64,000 nt of DNA from Alloalcanivorax venustensis ISO4 (GTDB taxonomy: Bacteria; Pseudomonadota; Gammaproteobacteria; Pseudomonadales; Alcanivoracaceae): positions 1 through 64,000 of the forward strand of contig NZ_ARXR01000015.1 in assembly GCF_015356855.1 (NCBI RefSeq). Direction: 5' to 3'. Both the position numbers and the translations under genes were made by a program. The notes beneath the pieces were generated by a model. It was given only the letters and a program-made list of their open reading frames with translations, searched no databases and was not told where the DNA came from. Positions 34,371 to 45,115 of the stretch are shown here, piece by piece. How positions within the stretch are numbered: the stretch's first letter is position 1; each line of letters begins with the position of its first letter.

Positions 34371-34982
34371 ATGCAACTCACCGAAGCCGATCTGACGGCC
34401 TGGCCCCGGCGCCGGCGCGCCGCCCTGGTGAACAGCCTCTCCGGGTTCAAGAGCGCCAACCTGCTCGGCACCCGGTCCGCCGGCGGCCAGGAGAACCTGG
34501 CGATGATCAGTTCCGTCTTCCATCTGGGCGCCGATCCGGCGCTGGCCGGCATGATTCTGCGCCCCCATTCCGTGGACCGGCACAGCCTGGAGTACCTGCT
34601 GGAGACCGGCGTCTACACACTCAACCAGGTGCACGAGGGCATTCACGCCGCCGCCCATCAGACCAGCGCGCGCTACCCGCGGGCGGTGTCGGAGTTCGAC
34701 GCGGTGGGCCTGACGCCGGAGTACCGGCACGGCTTCGCCGCGCCCTTCGTGGGCGAGTCGCGGATTAAGCTGGGATTGCGACTGGAAGAGAGCCAGACGC
34801 TCAAGGTCAACGACACGGTGCTGGTGATCGGCCGTATCGAGCAGATTCTGGTGGCGGAGGACGCCTGGGTGGGCGAAGACGGCTACCTGGACATCGAGGC
34901 CGCGGGCACCGTGGCGGTGAGCGGCCTGGACGGCTACCACCGCGCCACGCGGCTGGCGCGGTTGCCCTACGCCAAGCCGTGA
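34371..34982 (+). CDS. flavin reductase-like (FMN-binding split-barrel) protein
   Basis: 203 residues. SLSGFKSANLLGTRSAGGQE and NLAMISSVFHLGADPALAGM match the flavoredoxin/flavin reductase family in which FMN is bound in a split barrel; GIHAAAHQTSARYP and FVGESRIKLGLRLEES are also typical. Start at 34371. Divergent from, and probably regulated by, the TetR gene. Confidence 0.82.
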   Translation: MQLTEADLTAWPRRRRAALVNSLSGFKSANLLGTRSAGGQENLAMISSVFHLGADPALAGMILRPHSVDRHSLEYLLETGVYTLNQVHEGIHAAAHQTSARYPRAVSEFDAVGLTPEYRHGFAAPFVGESRIKLGLRLEESQTLKVNDTVLVIGRIEQILVAEDAWVGEDGYLDIEAAGTVAVSGLDGYHRATRLARLPYAKP

Positions 34983-35000
34983 GGCCGCGGTGCCGGCGGG

Positions 35001-36065
35001 TTACTTGATGCGCGGGTCCATTTCGCCGGCTTCGTAGCGCTGGTACATGGTTTCCAGGCTGATCGGCTTGATCTTGTCCGCGTTGCCGGCGGTGCCGAAG
35101 GCTTCGTAGCGAGCGATGCAGATATCGCGCATGGCCGACACGGTTTCCTTGAGGAATTTGCGCGGGTCGAACTCGGCCTTGTTGTGGGCCAGGAAGCGAC
35201 GCACCGCGCCGGTGGAGGCCAGACGCAGATCGGTGTCCACGTTCACCTTGCGCACGCCGTGCTTGATGCCTTCCTGGATCTCCTCCACGGGCACGCCGTA
35301 GGTCTCCGGAATCTCGCCGCCGTACTCGTTGATGATCTGCAGCCACTCCTGGGGCACCGAGGAGGAGCCGTGCATCACCAGGTGGGTGTCCGGGATGCGC
35401 GCGTGGATCGCCTTGATCTGCTCGATGGCGAGGATGTCGCCGGTGGGCGGACGGGTGAACTTGTAGGCGCCGTGGCTGGTGCCGATGGCGATGGCCAGGG
35501 CGTCCACCTTGGTACGCTTGACGAAGTCCGCCGCCTCTTCCGGGTCGGTGAGCATCTGGTCGTGGGTCAGGGTGCCGGAGGCGCCGATGCCGTCTTCCTC
35601 ACCGGCCTGGCCGGATTCCAGCGAGCCCAGGCAGCCCAGTTCGCCTTCCACGGACACGCCGCAGGCGTGCGCCATGTCCACGGTGCGACGGGTCACGTCC
35701 ACGTTGTACTCATACTCGGTGGGGGTCTTGCCGTCCTCGCCCAGGGAGCCGTCCATCATCACCGAGGAGAAGCCCAGCTGGATCGAGCGCTGGCACACCG
35801 ACGGGCTGGTGCCGTGGTCCTGGTGCATCACCAGGGGGATGTGCGGAAACTCTTCCGTGGCGGCCAGAATCAGGTGACGCAGGAAGGGCGCGCCGGCGTA
35901 CTTCCGGGCGCCGGCGCTGGCCTGCACGATCACCGGTGAATTGGTCTGGTCGGCGGCCTCCATGATGGCGCGCATCTGTTCCAGGTTGTTCACGTTGAAG
36001 GCCGGCACGCCGTAGCCGTGTTCGGCGGCGTGGTCCAGCAGTTGACGCATGCTGATCAGTGCCAT
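35001..36065 (-). CDS. fba: fructose-bisphosphate aldolase, class II
   Basis: 354 residues of the class IIA Calvin-type subfamily: zinc ligands in MHQDHGTS and GTSHGAYKF, the ELGCLG loop, and HGSSSVP and NVDTDLRLA for substrate phosphates. Cleaves fructose-1,6-bisphosphate in glycolysis and runs in reverse in gluconeogenesis, the likely direction in a hydrocarbon user. Start at 36065 ([16 protein letters not shown]) has AGGGAAG; the frame upstream is not coding. Forms an operon with pgk, epd and tkt. Confidence 0.96.
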   Translation of the reverse strand: MALISMRQLLDHAAEHGYGVPAFNVNNLEQMRAIMEAADQTNSPVIVQASAGARKYAGAPFLRHLILAATEEFPHIPLVMHQDHGTSPSVCQRSIQLGFSSVMMDGSLGEDGKTPTEYEYNVDVTRRTVDMAHACGVSVEGELGCLGSLESGQAGEEDGIGASGTLTHDQMLTDPEEAADFVKRTKVDALAIAIGTSHGAYKFTRPPTGDILAIEQIKAIHARIPDTHLVMHGSSSVPQEWLQIINEYGGEIPETYGVPVEEIQEGIKHGVRKVNVDTDLRLASTGAVRRFLAHNKAEFDPRKFLKETVSAMRDICIARYEAFGTAGNADKIKPISLETMYQRYEAGEMDPRIK

Positions 36066-36108
36066 GATGTCTTCCCTTTCGTCTTCGGAGCGAAATGTAG
36101 GTGGTGTA

Positions 36109-37272
36109 TTAGTCCCGGGCGCGCTGTTCCAGCACCGCCACCGCCGGCAGGGTCTTGCCTTCCACGAACTCCAGGAAGGCGCCACCACCGGTGGAAATAT
36201 AGCTGATATCGTCGGCGATGCCGTACTTGTCCACGGCCGCCAGGGTATCGCCCCCGCCGGCGATGGAAAACGCTTCGCTGTCGGCGATCGCCTCGGCCAG
36301 CTCGCGGGTGCCTTCGCCGAACTGGTCGAACTCGAACACGCCCACCGGGCCGTTCCAGATGATGGTGCGGGCCTCTTTCATCAGCGCCGCGAACACATGG
36401 GCGGTCTGCGGGCCGACATCGAGAATCAGGTCGTCCTCGGCCACTTCGTCGACTTTCTTGGTGGTGGCTTCGGCGTCCTCGGCGAAGGCCTTGGCCACCA
36501 CCACGTCCACCGGCAGCGGAATGTGCACCTTTTCCGCCAGCTTTTTGGCCGCCGGAATCAGGTCTTTTTCACACAGCGACTTGCCCACCGGATGCCCGGC
36601 CGCCGCCAGGAAGGTGTTGGCGATGCCGCCACCGACAATCAATTGATCCACTTTATCGGCCAGGGCGTCCAGCACTTCCAGCTTGGTGGACACCTTGGAG
36701 CCGCCGACGATGGCCACCAGCGGCTTGGCCGGTTCCAGCAGCGCCTTGCCGAGGGCGTCCAGCTCGTTGGCCAGCAGCGGGCCGGCGCAGGCCACCGGCG
36801 CGAAGCGGGCCACACCGTGGGTGGAGGCCTGGGCGCGGTGGGCGGTGCCGAAAGCGTCCATCACATAGACGTCGCACAGCGCCGCCATGCGCTTGGACAG
36901 CGCCTCGTCGTCTTTCTTTTCGCCCTTGTTGAAGCGCACGTTCTCGCACAGCACCACCTGGCCGTCTTCCAGGTCGACGCCGTCGAGCCAGTCCTTCGCC
37001 AGCGGCACCTCCTGGCCCAGCAACCCGCTGAGGTGCTCGGCCACCGGCTTCAGCGAGTACTGTTCTTCGTACTCGCCCTCGGTGGGCCGGCCCAGGTGCG
37101 AGAGCAACATGACGCGCGCGCCCGCTTCCACGGCGTGGCGGATGGTCGGCAACGAGGCGCGGATGCGGGCGTCGCTGGTGACCTTGCCGTCTTTCACCGG
37201 CACGTTGAGATCTTCGCGGATCAGCACCCGTTTACCCTTCAGGTCCAGGTCGGTCATGCGTTTGAAGTTCAT
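36109..37272 (-). CDS. pgk: phosphoglycerate kinase
   Basis: 387 residues, the usual size, with [48 protein letters not shown] and [13 protein letters not shown]. Start at 37272 has GAGG upstream; ATG at 37257 (MTDLDLKG) is an alternative. 43 bp upstream of fba and 22 bp downstream of epd. Confidence 0.97.
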   Translation of the reverse strand: MNFKRMTDLDLKGKRVLIREDLNVPVKDGKVTSDARIRASLPTIRHAVEAGARVMLLSHLGRPTEGEYEEQYSLKPVAEHLSGLLGQEVPLAKDWLDGVDLEDGQVVLCENVRFNKGEKKDDEALSKRMAALCDVYVMDAFGTAHRAQASTHGVARFAPVACAGPLLANELDALGKALLEPAKPLVAIVGGSKVSTKLEVLDALADKVDQLIVGGGIANTFLAAAGHPVGKSLCEKDLIPAAKKLAEKVHIPLPVDVVVAKAFAEDAEATTKKVDEVAEDDLILDVGPQTAHVFAALMKEARTIIWNGPVGVFEFDQFGEGTRELAEAIADSEAFSIAGGGDTLAAVDKYGIADDISYISTGGGAFLEFVEGKTLPAVAVLEQRARD

Positions 37273-37294
37273 CGTCTTGCTACCTCGTTAATGA

Positions 37295-38308
37295 TCACTG
37301 GGCACCGGCCAGTGCCGCCACCCAGTCGAGCAGGCGGTTGGCGTAGCCCCATTCGTTGTCGTACCAGGCCACCACTTGCACCATTTCGCCCTGCACCCGC
37401 GTCTGCGTGGCGTCAACGATGGCGGATTCGGCCCGGTGATTGAAATCCACGCTCACCAGCGGCTCGTCGTTGTAGCCGATCAACCCGGGTTGTTGCTGGG
37501 ACAGGGCCCGCAGCCAGGGGTTCAGGGCTTCCGGCGGCGGGGTGCGGTCGAGCAGCAGGGTGAGCTCCACCATGGCCACGTTGAGCGTCGGCACGCGGAT
37601 CGAGTGGCCGGTGATGCGGCCGTCCAGGGCCGGCAGCACATTCTGCACCGCCTTGATGGCGCTGCTGGTGGTGGGAATGATGTTCTGGGCGCCGGCGCGG
37701 CCGCGGCGCGGGTCCCGATGCACATGGTCGAGCAGGGTCTGGTCCGAGGTGTAGGCGTGGATTTCCTTCATCAACGCCTGACGGACGCCGAACTCCCGGT
37801 CCAGGGCCGCCAGCACCGGGGCGATGCAGTGGGTGGTGCAGGACGCCGCCGACAGCACCCGGCTGTCCGGCTTGAGCGCCTCGTGATTGACGCCGTAAAC
37901 GATGGTCTGGTCGGCGTAATCGAACGGCACCGCGCCGACGATCACCCGGCCGGCGCCGGCGGTCAGGTGGCGGGCGGCGTCATCGCGGGCGCGGAAGCCG
38001 CCGGAGCACTCCAGCACCACGTCCACGCCCAGTTCCGCCCAGGGCAGCTGCTCCGGTTCCGGCTCGCTGAACAGCCGCGGCGCCTGGTCGCCGATGCGCA
38101 GGCAGCCGTCCACCAGCTCCGCCGGCGCGTTGAGCCGGCCGTGGGTGGTGTCGTAGCGGGTCAGGTAGAGCAGGTCCTCGGCCCGGCCCAGGTCGTTGAT
38201 CGCCACCAGCCGCACGGGCAGGGCGTTGCCCGCCGCTTCCCGCTCCGCCAGGGCGCGGACGAAGGAGCGACCGATGCGGCCATAGCCATTGATCGCGATC
38301 TTTAACAT
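37295..38308 (-). CDS. epd: erythrose-4-phosphate dehydrogenase (GAPDH family)
   Basis: 337 residues: NAD fold start MLKIAINGYGRIGRSFVRAL, catalytic Cys in AASCTTHCIAPV and YDNEWGYANRLLDW at the end. The tkt-epd-pgk-fba order favours Epd, which makes 4-phosphoerythronate for pyridoxal phosphate synthesis, over GAPDH. The residue after CTT is His rather than the usual Asn (SCTTNC), an uncommon change next to the active-site Cys. Confidence 0.85.
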   Translation of the reverse strand: MLKIAINGYGRIGRSFVRALAEREAAGNALPVRLVAINDLGRAEDLLYLTRYDTTHGRLNAPAELVDGCLRIGDQAPRLFSEPEPEQLPWAELGVDVVLECSGGFRARDDAARHLTAGAGRVIVGAVPFDYADQTIVYGVNHEALKPDSRVLSAASCTTHCIAPVLAALDREFGVRQALMKEIHAYTSDQTLLDHVHRDPRRGRAGAQNIIPTTSSAIKAVQNVLPALDGRITGHSIRVPTLNVAMVELTLLLDRTPPPEALNPWLRALSQQQPGLIGYNDEPLVSVDFNHRAESAIVDATQTRVQGEMVQVVAWYDNEWGYANRLLDWVAALAGAQ

Positions 38309-38342
38309 AGGGACCGAACGTCGGGCGCCGGACTCTGGGGTC

Positions 38343-40349
38343 TCAAATCACACTCTCCACGGCGGCCTGCACCGCCTCGGCGGTAATGTTGAAGTGCTTG
38401 TAGAGGTCGCCGGCGGGCGCCGAGGCACCGAAGCCGGTCATGCCCACGATTTTGCCGTCCAGGCCGGTGAAGCGGTACCAGTAATCGGTGATGCCCGCTT
38501 CCACGGCCACCCGGGCGCGCACCGCCGCCGGCAGCACCGCTTCCTGGTAGTCGCTGCTTTGCGACAGGAAGGCGTCGACGCTGGGCATGGACACCACGCG
38601 CACGTTCTTGCCGGCGGCGCCCAGGGCCTCGGCGGCCTGCACCGCCAACTCCACTTCCGAGCCGGTGGCGATGATGATCGCTTCGGGCTGGCCGTCGCCG
38701 GTCTGCAGCAGGGTGTAGCCGCCCTTGGCCACGTTGGCCAGCACCGCGTCGTCGCGGTCCATGCAGGGCAGACCCTGGCGCGAGAAGATCAGCGCGGTGG
38801 GGCCGTCGTCGCGTTTCACCGCGTGCTTCCAGGCCACCGCGGTTTCCACTGTGTCGCAGGGCCGCCAGGTGCTCAGGTTGGGGGTCATGCGCAGGTTGGC
38901 GATCTGCTCGATGGGCTGGTGGGTGGGGCCGTCCTCGCCCAGGCCGATGGAGTCGTGGGTGTAGACCAGGATGTTGGGCTGGTGCATCAGCGCCGCCATG
39001 CGCACCGCGTTGCGGGCGTACTCCATGAAGGTCAGGAAGGTGCCGCCGTAGGGGCGCAGGCCGCCGTGCAGGCAGATGCCGTTCATGGCGGCGGTCATGC
39101 CGAATTCGCGCACCCCGTAATGGATGTAGTTGCCGCTGGCGTCGTCGGCGCTGATCGATGTGCAGCCTTTCCAGACGGTGTTGTTGGAGCCGCCCAGGTC
39201 GGCGGAGCCGCCGGTGAGTTCCGGCAGGCCCGGGCCGAACGCGTCCAGGGTGTTCTGGCTGGCCTTGCGGCTGGCCACTTTTTCCTTGGCCTGCTGGCAC
39301 TCGGCGATGAACGCGTCGGCGCGCTGGTCGAAATCCGCCGGCAGCTCACCGCGCATGCGGCGCAGGAATTCGTCGGCCAGCTCCGGGAACTCGGCGCGGT
39401 AGGCGTCGAAGCGCTGCTGCCAGGCGGCTTCTTTCTCGGCGCCGGCGTCGTGGGCGTCCCAGGCGTTGCGGATCTCGTCGGGAATCTCGAAGGGGCCGTG
39501 CTTCCAGCCCAGGGCCTCGCGGGTGAGCGCCACTTCATCGTCGCCCAGGGCGGCGCCGTGGGACTCTTCCTTACCCTGCTTGTTGGGGCTGCCGAAACCG
39601 ATGATGGTCTTGCAGCAGATCAGCGTGGGCTGGTCGGTGTTCTTGCGCGCGTTCTCGATCGCCAGCTTCACTTCCTGGGCGCTGTGGCCGTCCACATTGG
39701 GGATCACGTGCCAGCCGTAGGCGCGGAAACGCTCCACGGTGTCGTCGGTGAACCAGCCTTCCACCTCGCCGTCGATGGAGATGCCGTTGTCGTCGTAGAA
39801 GGCCACCAGCTTGCCCAGCCCCAGGGTGCCGGCCAGGGACGCGGCTTCGTGGGAGATGCCCTCCATCATGCAGCCGTCACCCATGAAGCAGTAGGTATTG
39901 TGGTCGACGATGGCGTGGCCGTCGCGGTTGAACTGGGCGGCCATCATCTTCTCCGCGATGGCCATGCCCACGGCGTTGGCGAACCCCTGGCCCAGCGGGC
40001 CGGTGGTGGTCTCGATGCCGGGCGCGTCGCCGAATTCCGGGTGGCCGGCGGTGGGGCTGCCGAGCTGCCGGAAGTTTTTCAAGTCGTCCAGGCTGACGCC
40101 GTAGCCGGTCAGGTGCAGCAGGCTGTAGAGCAGCATGGAGCCGTGGCCGTTGGAGAGCACGAACCGGTCGCGGTCGACCCAGTGCGGGTTGGCCGGGTTG
40201 TGCTTCAAGAAGCCGCGCCACAGCACTTCGGCGATATCCGCCATGCCCATGGGGGCGCCCGGGTGACCAGACTTGGCTTTCTGTACCGCATCCATGCTCA
40301 GGGCACGGATAGCATTGGCGAGATCACGGGCAGCGGGGGCTGACGACAT
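38343..40349 (-). CDS. tkt: transketolase
   Basis: 668 residues, full length. [19 protein letters not shown], the thiamine-diphosphate motif [13 protein letters not shown] through to the metal-binding Asn region, and [14 protein letters not shown] are all present. Transfers two-carbon units in the pentose phosphate pathway and supplies erythrose-4-phosphate, the substrate of Epd next door. First gene of the tkt-epd-pgk-fba operon. Confidence 0.97.
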   Translation of the reverse strand: MSSAPAARDLANAIRALSMDAVQKAKSGHPGAPMGMADIAEVLWRGFLKHNPANPHWVDRDRFVLSNGHGSMLLYSLLHLTGYGVSLDDLKNFRQLGSPTAGHPEFGDAPGIETTTGPLGQGFANAVGMAIAEKMMAAQFNRDGHAIVDHNTYCFMGDGCMMEGISHEAASLAGTLGLGKLVAFYDDNGISIDGEVEGWFTDDTVERFRAYGWHVIPNVDGHSAQEVKLAIENARKNTDQPTLICCKTIIGFGSPNKQGKEESHGAALGDDEVALTREALGWKHGPFEIPDEIRNAWDAHDAGAEKEAAWQQRFDAYRAEFPELADEFLRRMRGELPADFDQRADAFIAECQQAKEKVASRKASQNTLDAFGPGLPELTGGSADLGGSNNTVWKGCTSISADDASGNYIHYGVREFGMTAAMNGICLHGGLRPYGGTFLTFMEYARNAVRMAALMHQPNILVYTHDSIGLGEDGPTHQPIEQIANLRMTPNLSTWRPCDTVETAVAWKHAVKRDDGPTALIFSRQGLPCMDRDDAVLANVAKGGYTLLQTGDGQPEAIIIATGSEVELAVQAAEALGAAGKNVRVVSMPSVDAFLSQSSDYQEAVLPAAVRARVAVEAGITDYWYRFTGLDGKIVGMTGFGASAPAGDLYKHFNITAEAVQAAVESVI

Positions 40350-40418
40350 GCACGGCTCCTGAACGATTTTTGACCAGAGGTGTGAAAAGGGGCGCTATTG
40401 TCGCCCAAGCCCGGGATG

Positions 40419-40459
40419 GGGGCAAACCCCAGAGCGCGATGCGCTCCGGGGTTTGCCCC
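40419..40459. repeat. long perfect hairpin upstream of tkt
   Basis: GGGGCAAACCCC (40419-40430) pairs exactly with GGGGTTTGCCCC (40448-40459), and inner GAGCGC with GCGCTC. It is followed immediately by a family-B repeat. May be a REP-like element; it lies in the tkt leader region on the minus strand. Confidence 0.6.
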
Positions 40460-40527
40460 GCTACAAGCTTCAAGCTTCAAGCCGCAAGCAGGCCGAGGCT
40501 TGTAGCTTGCGGCTTGAAGCTTGTAGC
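40460..40527. repeat. family-B palindromic repeat (7-nt period), tkt-sahR gap
   Basis: Left arm starts GCTACAAGCTTCAAGCTTCA and ends AGCCGCAAGC at 40489; right arm 40498-40527 starts GCTTGTAGCTTGCGGCTTGA. The arms are near-perfect reverse complements with only 8 nt between. Confidence 0.8.
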
Positions 40528-40539
40528 CCCGCCATCTAT

Positions 40540-40555
40540 ATCAATAAACTTTGAT
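40540..40555. promoter_or_regulatory. ATCAA-N6-TTGAT operator candidate for the SahR-like regulator
   Basis: Inverted repeat ATCAA/TTGAT overlapping the -35 element of the promoter that starts the ArsR/methyltransferase-metK-ahcY-metF operon. Placement fits autorepression by the first gene product; binding is inferred. Confidence 0.5.
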
Positions 40556-40579
40556 GCAGCCCAGAACGTTCGCTACACT
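40551..40579 (+). promoter_or_regulatory. promoter of the sahR-metK-ahcY-metF operon, probably leaderless
   Basis: TTGATG (40551-40556), 17-nt spacer, TACACT (40574-40579). The expected start site falls at about 40586-40587, at the ATG of the regulator, and no Shine-Dalgarno sequence precedes that ATG, so the mRNA is probably leaderless. Confidence 0.5.
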
Positions 40580-40586
40580 CGCCCTC

Positions 40587-41633
40587 ATGTCTTTACACCC
40601 GGCACCGCAGGAACAGGATCTGGACAGCCTGGCGGCCTTTCTGAAGGCGGCCGGCGATCCGCTGCGCCTGGAGGTTCTGCAGGTGCTGGGCCAGAACAGC
40701 TTCGGGGTGCTGGAGCTGTGCGAAATCATGGCGATCAAGCAGTCGGGCATGAGCCACCATTTAAAGGTGCTGGCCCAGGGCGGCCTGGTGGAACGCCGCC
40801 GGGAGGGCAACTCGATTTTCTACCGGCGCCGCCTGCCGCCGTCGGACGCCGCCACCGGGCCGCTGCAGAGCGCCCTGTTCGAGCGGCTCGACGCCACGCC
40901 GGCGGACCCGGTCACCCGGCAGCGGCTGGCCGGCGTGCAGGCGCAGCGCGCCGCCCGGAGCCGGGCGTTTTTCGCCCGCCACGCGGACGACCTGGCCCGG
41001 CATCAGGATTTGATCGCCGAGCACGACCAGTACGCGGAGCAGGCCTGTGAGTTGCTGGATCGGGCCGCGCTCGGCCGGGCCGCCAACAACCGGGAGCCCG
41101 GCGAACGGCGCGGCATCGCGCTGGAGATAGGCCCCGGCGAGGGGCGCTTCCTGGCGCCGCTGGCGAGCCGCTTCGAGCGGGTGCTGGCGCTGGATAACGC
41201 CGAGGTGATGCTGGCCCGGGCCCGGGAACGGGTGACCGGCCAGGGGCTGGACAATGTGGAGCTGGTGTTGGGGGAGTGGCCGGAACACGGCGCCCTTTTA
41301 CCCCGGGTCGACGCGGTGGTGGTCAATATGGTGCTGCACCACCTGCCCTCGCCCTCCGCCGCCCTGGAGGCGGCGGCACGGCAATTGAACGACGGCGGCG
41401 TATTGGTGATCACCGATCTGTGCCGCCACAACCAGCGTTGGGCGGTGGACGCCTGCGGGGATTTCTGGCTCGGTTTCGAAGAAGCCGATCTGGTGAGTTG
41501 GGCCGGCCGCGCCGGCCTGGTATTGCGCGAGAGCCTGTTTCTCGCCATGCGTAACGGTTTTCAGGTGCAGGTGCGCAGCTTTCAGCGCGTCACCGCGCAT
41601 CCATCAAAAAGGGAGCAATCCGGTAATGAGTGA
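40587..41633 (+). CDS. ArsR-family regulator fused to SAM-dependent methyltransferase domain (SahR-like)
   Basis: 348 residues. The N-terminal ArsR winged helix ([20 protein letters not shown], then [20 protein letters not shown]) is followed by a helical linker and a Rossmann methyltransferase domain ([20 protein letters not shown]). SahR regulators sense S-adenosylhomocysteine and control the methionine cycle; the domain build and the position at the head of metK-ahcY-metF support that. Start chosen at 40587 because the promoter leaves no room for the in-frame TTG/ATG at 40551/40554. Its stop overlaps the metK start by 8 bp. Confidence 0.82.
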   Translation: MSLHPAPQEQDLDSLAAFLKAAGDPLRLEVLQVLGQNSFGVLELCEIMAIKQSGMSHHLKVLAQGGLVERRREGNSIFYRRRLPPSDAATGPLQSALFERLDATPADPVTRQRLAGVQAQRAARSRAFFARHADDLARHQDLIAEHDQYAEQACELLDRAALGRAANNREPGERRGIALEIGPGEGRFLAPLASRFERVLALDNAEVMLARARERVTGQGLDNVELVLGEWPEHGALLPRVDAVVVNMVLHHLPSPSAALEAAARQLNDGGVLVITDLCRHNQRWAVDACGDFWLGFEEADLVSWAGRAGLVLRESLFLAMRNGFQVQVRSFQRVTAHPSKREQSGNE

Positions 41634-42774
41634 ATACAGCATCTTTACCTCCGAGTCGGTCTCCGAAGGCCATCCGGATAAAATGGCCGACCAGATCTCG
41701 GACGCGGTCCTCGACGCCATCATCGCCGACGACCCCCACGCCCGCGTGGCGGTGGAGACCATGGTCAAGACCGGTATGGCCATCGTTGCCGGCGAAGTGC
41801 GCACCAGCACCTATGTGGAACTGGAGGACATCGTCCGCCAGGTGATTCTCGACATCGGCTACGACAGCTCCGACGTGGGCTTCGACGGCGCCACCTGCGC
41901 GGTGCTCAACGGCATCGGCAAGCAGTCCGCGGACATCGCCGTGGGCGTCGACGAAGCCGAGAACAAGGAACAGGGCGCCGGCGACCAGGGCCTGATGTTC
42001 GGCTACGCCACCAACGAGACCGACACGCTGATGCCGGCGCCGATCTACTTCTCCCACCGGCTGGTGGAGCGCCAGGCGGAGCTGCGCAAGAGCGGCCGGC
42101 TGGGCTGGCTGCGCCCGGACGCCAAGAGCCAGGTGACCCTGCGCTATGAAGACGGCAAGCCGGTGGCGGTGGACGCGGTGGTGCTGTCCACCCAGCACGC
42201 TCCGGACATCAAGCTGGCGGACCTGCGCGAAGCGGTGATGGAAGAGATCGTCAAGCCGGTGCTGCCGTCCGAATGGCTGCACGGCGACACCCAGTACCAC
42301 ATCAACCCCACCGGCAACTTCGTGATCGGCGGGCCGATGGGCGACTGCGGTCTCACCGGGCGCAAGATCATCGTCGACACCTACGGCGGCATGGCCCGCC
42401 ACGGCGGCGGCGCCTTCTCCGGCAAGGACCCGTCCAAGGTGGACCGTTCCGCGGCCTACGCCGGCCGTTACGTGGCCAAGAACATCGTCGCCGCCGGCCT
42501 GGCCGACAAGTGCGAGATCCAGATCAGCTACGCCATCGGCGTGGCCGAGCCGACCTCCATCTCGGTGAACACCTTCGGCACCGGCAAGCTGGACGACAAC
42601 CGCATCGCCGCCCTGGTGCGCGAGCACTTCGACCTGCGCCCGCGCGGCATCATCGAGATGCTCGACCTGCGCCGGCCGATCTACCGGCCCACCGCCAGCT
42701 ACGGCCACTTTGGCCGCGAAGGCTTCAGCTGGGAAAACACCGACAAAGCGGCCGCCCTCAAAGCGGCGCTTTAA
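41626..42774 (+). CDS. metK: S-adenosylmethionine synthetase
   Basis: 382 residues: [20 protein letters not shown] near the N-terminus, [12 protein letters not shown] (ATP-binding hexapeptide region) and [19 protein letters not shown]. Makes SAM from methionine and ATP. AGGGAG lies upstream, inside the regulator gene, and the overlap suggests coupling. Followed after 18 bp by ahcY. Confidence 0.98.
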   Translation: MSEYSIFTSESVSEGHPDKMADQISDAVLDAIIADDPHARVAVETMVKTGMAIVAGEVRTSTYVELEDIVRQVILDIGYDSSDVGFDGATCAVLNGIGKQSADIAVGVDEAENKEQGAGDQGLMFGYATNETDTLMPAPIYFSHRLVERQAELRKSGRLGWLRPDAKSQVTLRYEDGKPVAVDAVVLSTQHAPDIKLADLREAVMEEIVKPVLPSEWLHGDTQYHINPTGNFVIGGPMGDCGLTGRKIIVDTYGGMARHGGGAFSGKDPSKVDRSAAYAGRYVAKNIVAAGLADKCEIQISYAIGVAEPTSISVNTFGTGKLDDNRIAALVREHFDLRPRGIIEMLDLRRPIYRPTASYGHFGREGFSWENTDKAAALKAAL

Positions 42775-42792
42775 ACGAATCTGGAGAGACCC

Positions 42793-44181
42793 ATGAACGC
42801 AAAAGCGGAAACGTTGCAGGACTATAAAGTCGCGGATATTTCCCTGGCCAAGTACGGCCGCGCGGAAATCGACATCGCCGAAACCGAAATGCCGGCGCTG
42901 ATGGCGATCCGGGAAAAATACCGCGCCGAACAGCCGCTCAAGGGCGCGCGCATCATCGGCTGCATCCACATGACCATCCAGACCGCCGTGCTGATCGAAA
43001 CGCTGAAAGCGCTGGGCGCGGAAGTGCGCTGGTCCTCTTGCAACATCTTCTCCACCCAGGACCACGCCGCCGCCGCCATGGCCGCCGCCGGCGTGCCGGT
43101 GTTCGCCTGGAAGGGCGAGACCGAGGAAGAGTACATGTGGTGCATCGAGCAGACCTGCCGCGACGGCGAGGGCAATCTGTGGGACGCCAACATGATTCTG
43201 GATGACGGCGGCGACCTGACCGGCTACATCCACGAGACCTACCCGGAGATGCTGGACAAGATCCACGGCATCACCGAAGAGACCACCACCGGCGTGCACC
43301 GCCTTTACGAGATGCTCAAGCAGGGCACCCTGAAAGTGCCGGCGGTGAACGTGAACGACTCGGTCACCAAGAGCAAGAACGACAACAAGTACGGTTGCCG
43401 CCACTCGCTCAACGACGCCATCAAGCGCGCCACCGACCACCTGCTGTCCGGCAAGAAAGCGCTGGTGATCGGCTACGGCGACGTGGGCAAGGGCTCCGCG
43501 CAGTCCCTGCGTCAGGAAGGCATGATCGTGAAGATCACCGAGATCGATCCGATCTGCGCCATGCAGGCCTGCATGGACGGCTTCGAAGTGGTCAGCGCCT
43601 ACAAGGACGGCGTCAACGACGGCACCGAAGCGTCCATCAACAAGGAGCTGCTGGGCACCACCGACATGCTGGTCACCACCACCGGCAACTACGACGTGTG
43701 CGACGCCAACATGCTCAAGGCGCTGAAAAAAGGCGCGGTGGTCTGCAACATCGGCCACTTCGACAACGAAGTGGACACCGCCTTCATGCGCAAGACCTGG
43801 GAATGGGAAGAAGTGAAGCCCCAGGTTCATAAAGTGTGGCGCGACAAGAAAAACCAGGACTTCCTGCTGCTGCTCTCGGAAGGCCGCCTGGTCAACCTGG
43901 GCAACGCCACCGGTCACCCCAGCCGCATTATGGACGGCTCCTTCGCCAACCAGGTGCTGGCGCAGATGTACCTGTTCGACCAGGGCTACGCCGGTCACTC
44001 CGACACGGTGAAGGAGAAGATGCTCAAGGTGGAAGTGCTGCCCAAGCACCTGGACGAGGAAGTGGCCCGCTACATGGTGCAGGGCTTCGGCGGTGTGGTC
44101 ACCCAACTCACCGACAAGCAGGCCGGCTATATCGGCGTGGACGTCAACGGCCCCTTCAAGCCGGACCACTACAAGTACTAA
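42793..44181 (+). CDS. ahcY: adenosylhomocysteinase
   Basis: 462 residues: NAD fold [20 protein letters not shown], catalytic segment [20 protein letters not shown] and C-terminal [10 protein letters not shown]. Hydrolyses S-adenosylhomocysteine to homocysteine and adenosine. The 18-bp gap to metK leaves no space for an SAH riboswitch, so control probably rests with the upstream regulator. Confidence 0.98.
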   Translation: MNAKAETLQDYKVADISLAKYGRAEIDIAETEMPALMAIREKYRAEQPLKGARIIGCIHMTIQTAVLIETLKALGAEVRWSSCNIFSTQDHAAAAMAAAGVPVFAWKGETEEEYMWCIEQTCRDGEGNLWDANMILDDGGDLTGYIHETYPEMLDKIHGITEETTTGVHRLYEMLKQGTLKVPAVNVNDSVTKSKNDNKYGCRHSLNDAIKRATDHLLSGKKALVIGYGDVGKGSAQSLRQEGMIVKITEIDPICAMQACMDGFEVVSAYKDGVNDGTEASINKELLGTTDMLVTTTGNYDVCDANMLKALKKGAVVCNIGHFDNEVDTAFMRKTWEWEEVKPQVHKVWRDKKNQDFLLLLSEGRLVNLGNATGHPSRIMDGSFANQVLAQMYLFDQGYAGHSDTVKEKMLKVEVLPKHLDEEVARYMVQGFGGVVTQLTDKQAGYIGVDVNGPFKPDHYKY

Positions 44182-44195
44182 GGCGTTTTTGAATC

Positions 44196-45026
44196 ATGTC
44201 CAAACGCATCAGCTTTGAGTTTTTCCCGCCCAAGACCGAGCAGGGGCGGGAAAAACTCCTGAACACCCAGCAAAAGCTGCTGGCCAAGAAGCCGGAGTTT
44301 TTCTCCTGCACCTTCGGCGCCGGCGGCTCCACGCGGGACTACACCCGGCAGATGGTCGGCCTGCTGCGCGAGCAGCACGCCGACACCGCGCCGCACCTGA
44401 GCTGCATCGGTCAGAGCCGTGACGAGATCATGGAACTGGTCAACGGCTACAAGGAAAGCGGCGTGCGCCGGATCGTGGCGCTGCGCGGCGACCTGCCCTC
44501 GGGCATGGGCTACGCGCAGAGCGAAGTGAAGTACGCCGACGATCTGGTGGCGTTGATCCGCGAGGAAACCGGCGACCATTTCCACCTGGAAGTGGCCGCC
44601 TACCCGGAGAATCACCCGCAGTCGCGCAGCTTCGACGATGATATCGCGCACTTTCAGCGCAAGATCAGCGCCGGCGCCGACAGCGGCATTACCCAGTACT
44701 TCTACAACGCCGACGCCTACGGCTACTACATGGACGAGCTGCGCCGGCGCGGTTGCGACGCCCCGGTCTACCCGGGCGTGATGCCGATTCTCAACGTCGC
44801 CAATCTGTTCCGCTTTTCCGATAACTGCGGCGCCGATATCCCGCGCTGGCTGCGCAGCCGCCTGGACGACATCCGCGACGACGAGCAGGCGGTGAAAGCG
44901 TTCGGCGAGGAAGTGGTGACCCGCCTCTGCGAGCGCCTGCTGGCCATGGGCGCCCCGGGCCTGCACTTCTACACCATGAATCAGTCCGGCCCGATTCTGC
45001 GGGTGCTGGATAACCTGGGGCTTTAA
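44196..45026 (+). CDS. metF: 5,10-methylenetetrahydrofolate reductase
   Basis: 276 residues with the typical opening SFEFFPPKTEQGREKLLN, CTFGAGGSTRDYT and ALRGDLPSGMGYAQ. FAD enzyme that makes 5-methyl-THF for homocysteine remethylation, closing the cycle started by MetK and AhcY. 14 bp after ahcY; same operon. Confidence 0.96.
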   Translation: MSKRISFEFFPPKTEQGREKLLNTQQKLLAKKPEFFSCTFGAGGSTRDYTRQMVGLLREQHADTAPHLSCIGQSRDEIMELVNGYKESGVRRIVALRGDLPSGMGYAQSEVKYADDLVALIREETGDHFHLEVAAYPENHPQSRSFDDDIAHFQRKISAGADSGITQYFYNADAYGYYMDELRRRGCDAPVYPGVMPILNVANLFRFSDNCGADIPRWLRSRLDDIRDDEQAVKAFGEEVVTRLCERLLAMGAPGLHFYTMNQSGPILRVLDNLGL

Positions 45027-45115
45027 GCGTCAAGCTTTAAGCCGAAGGTCCGGACCGGGGAGTGTTGCAGGTCACACTTTTTACGCTAGACTGCGATGAA
45101 AAGGGGTGAATAATT

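Noticed and set aside
42775-42792. SAH riboswitch before ahcY
   Set aside because: Only 18 bp separate metK and ahcY, too short for the structure.
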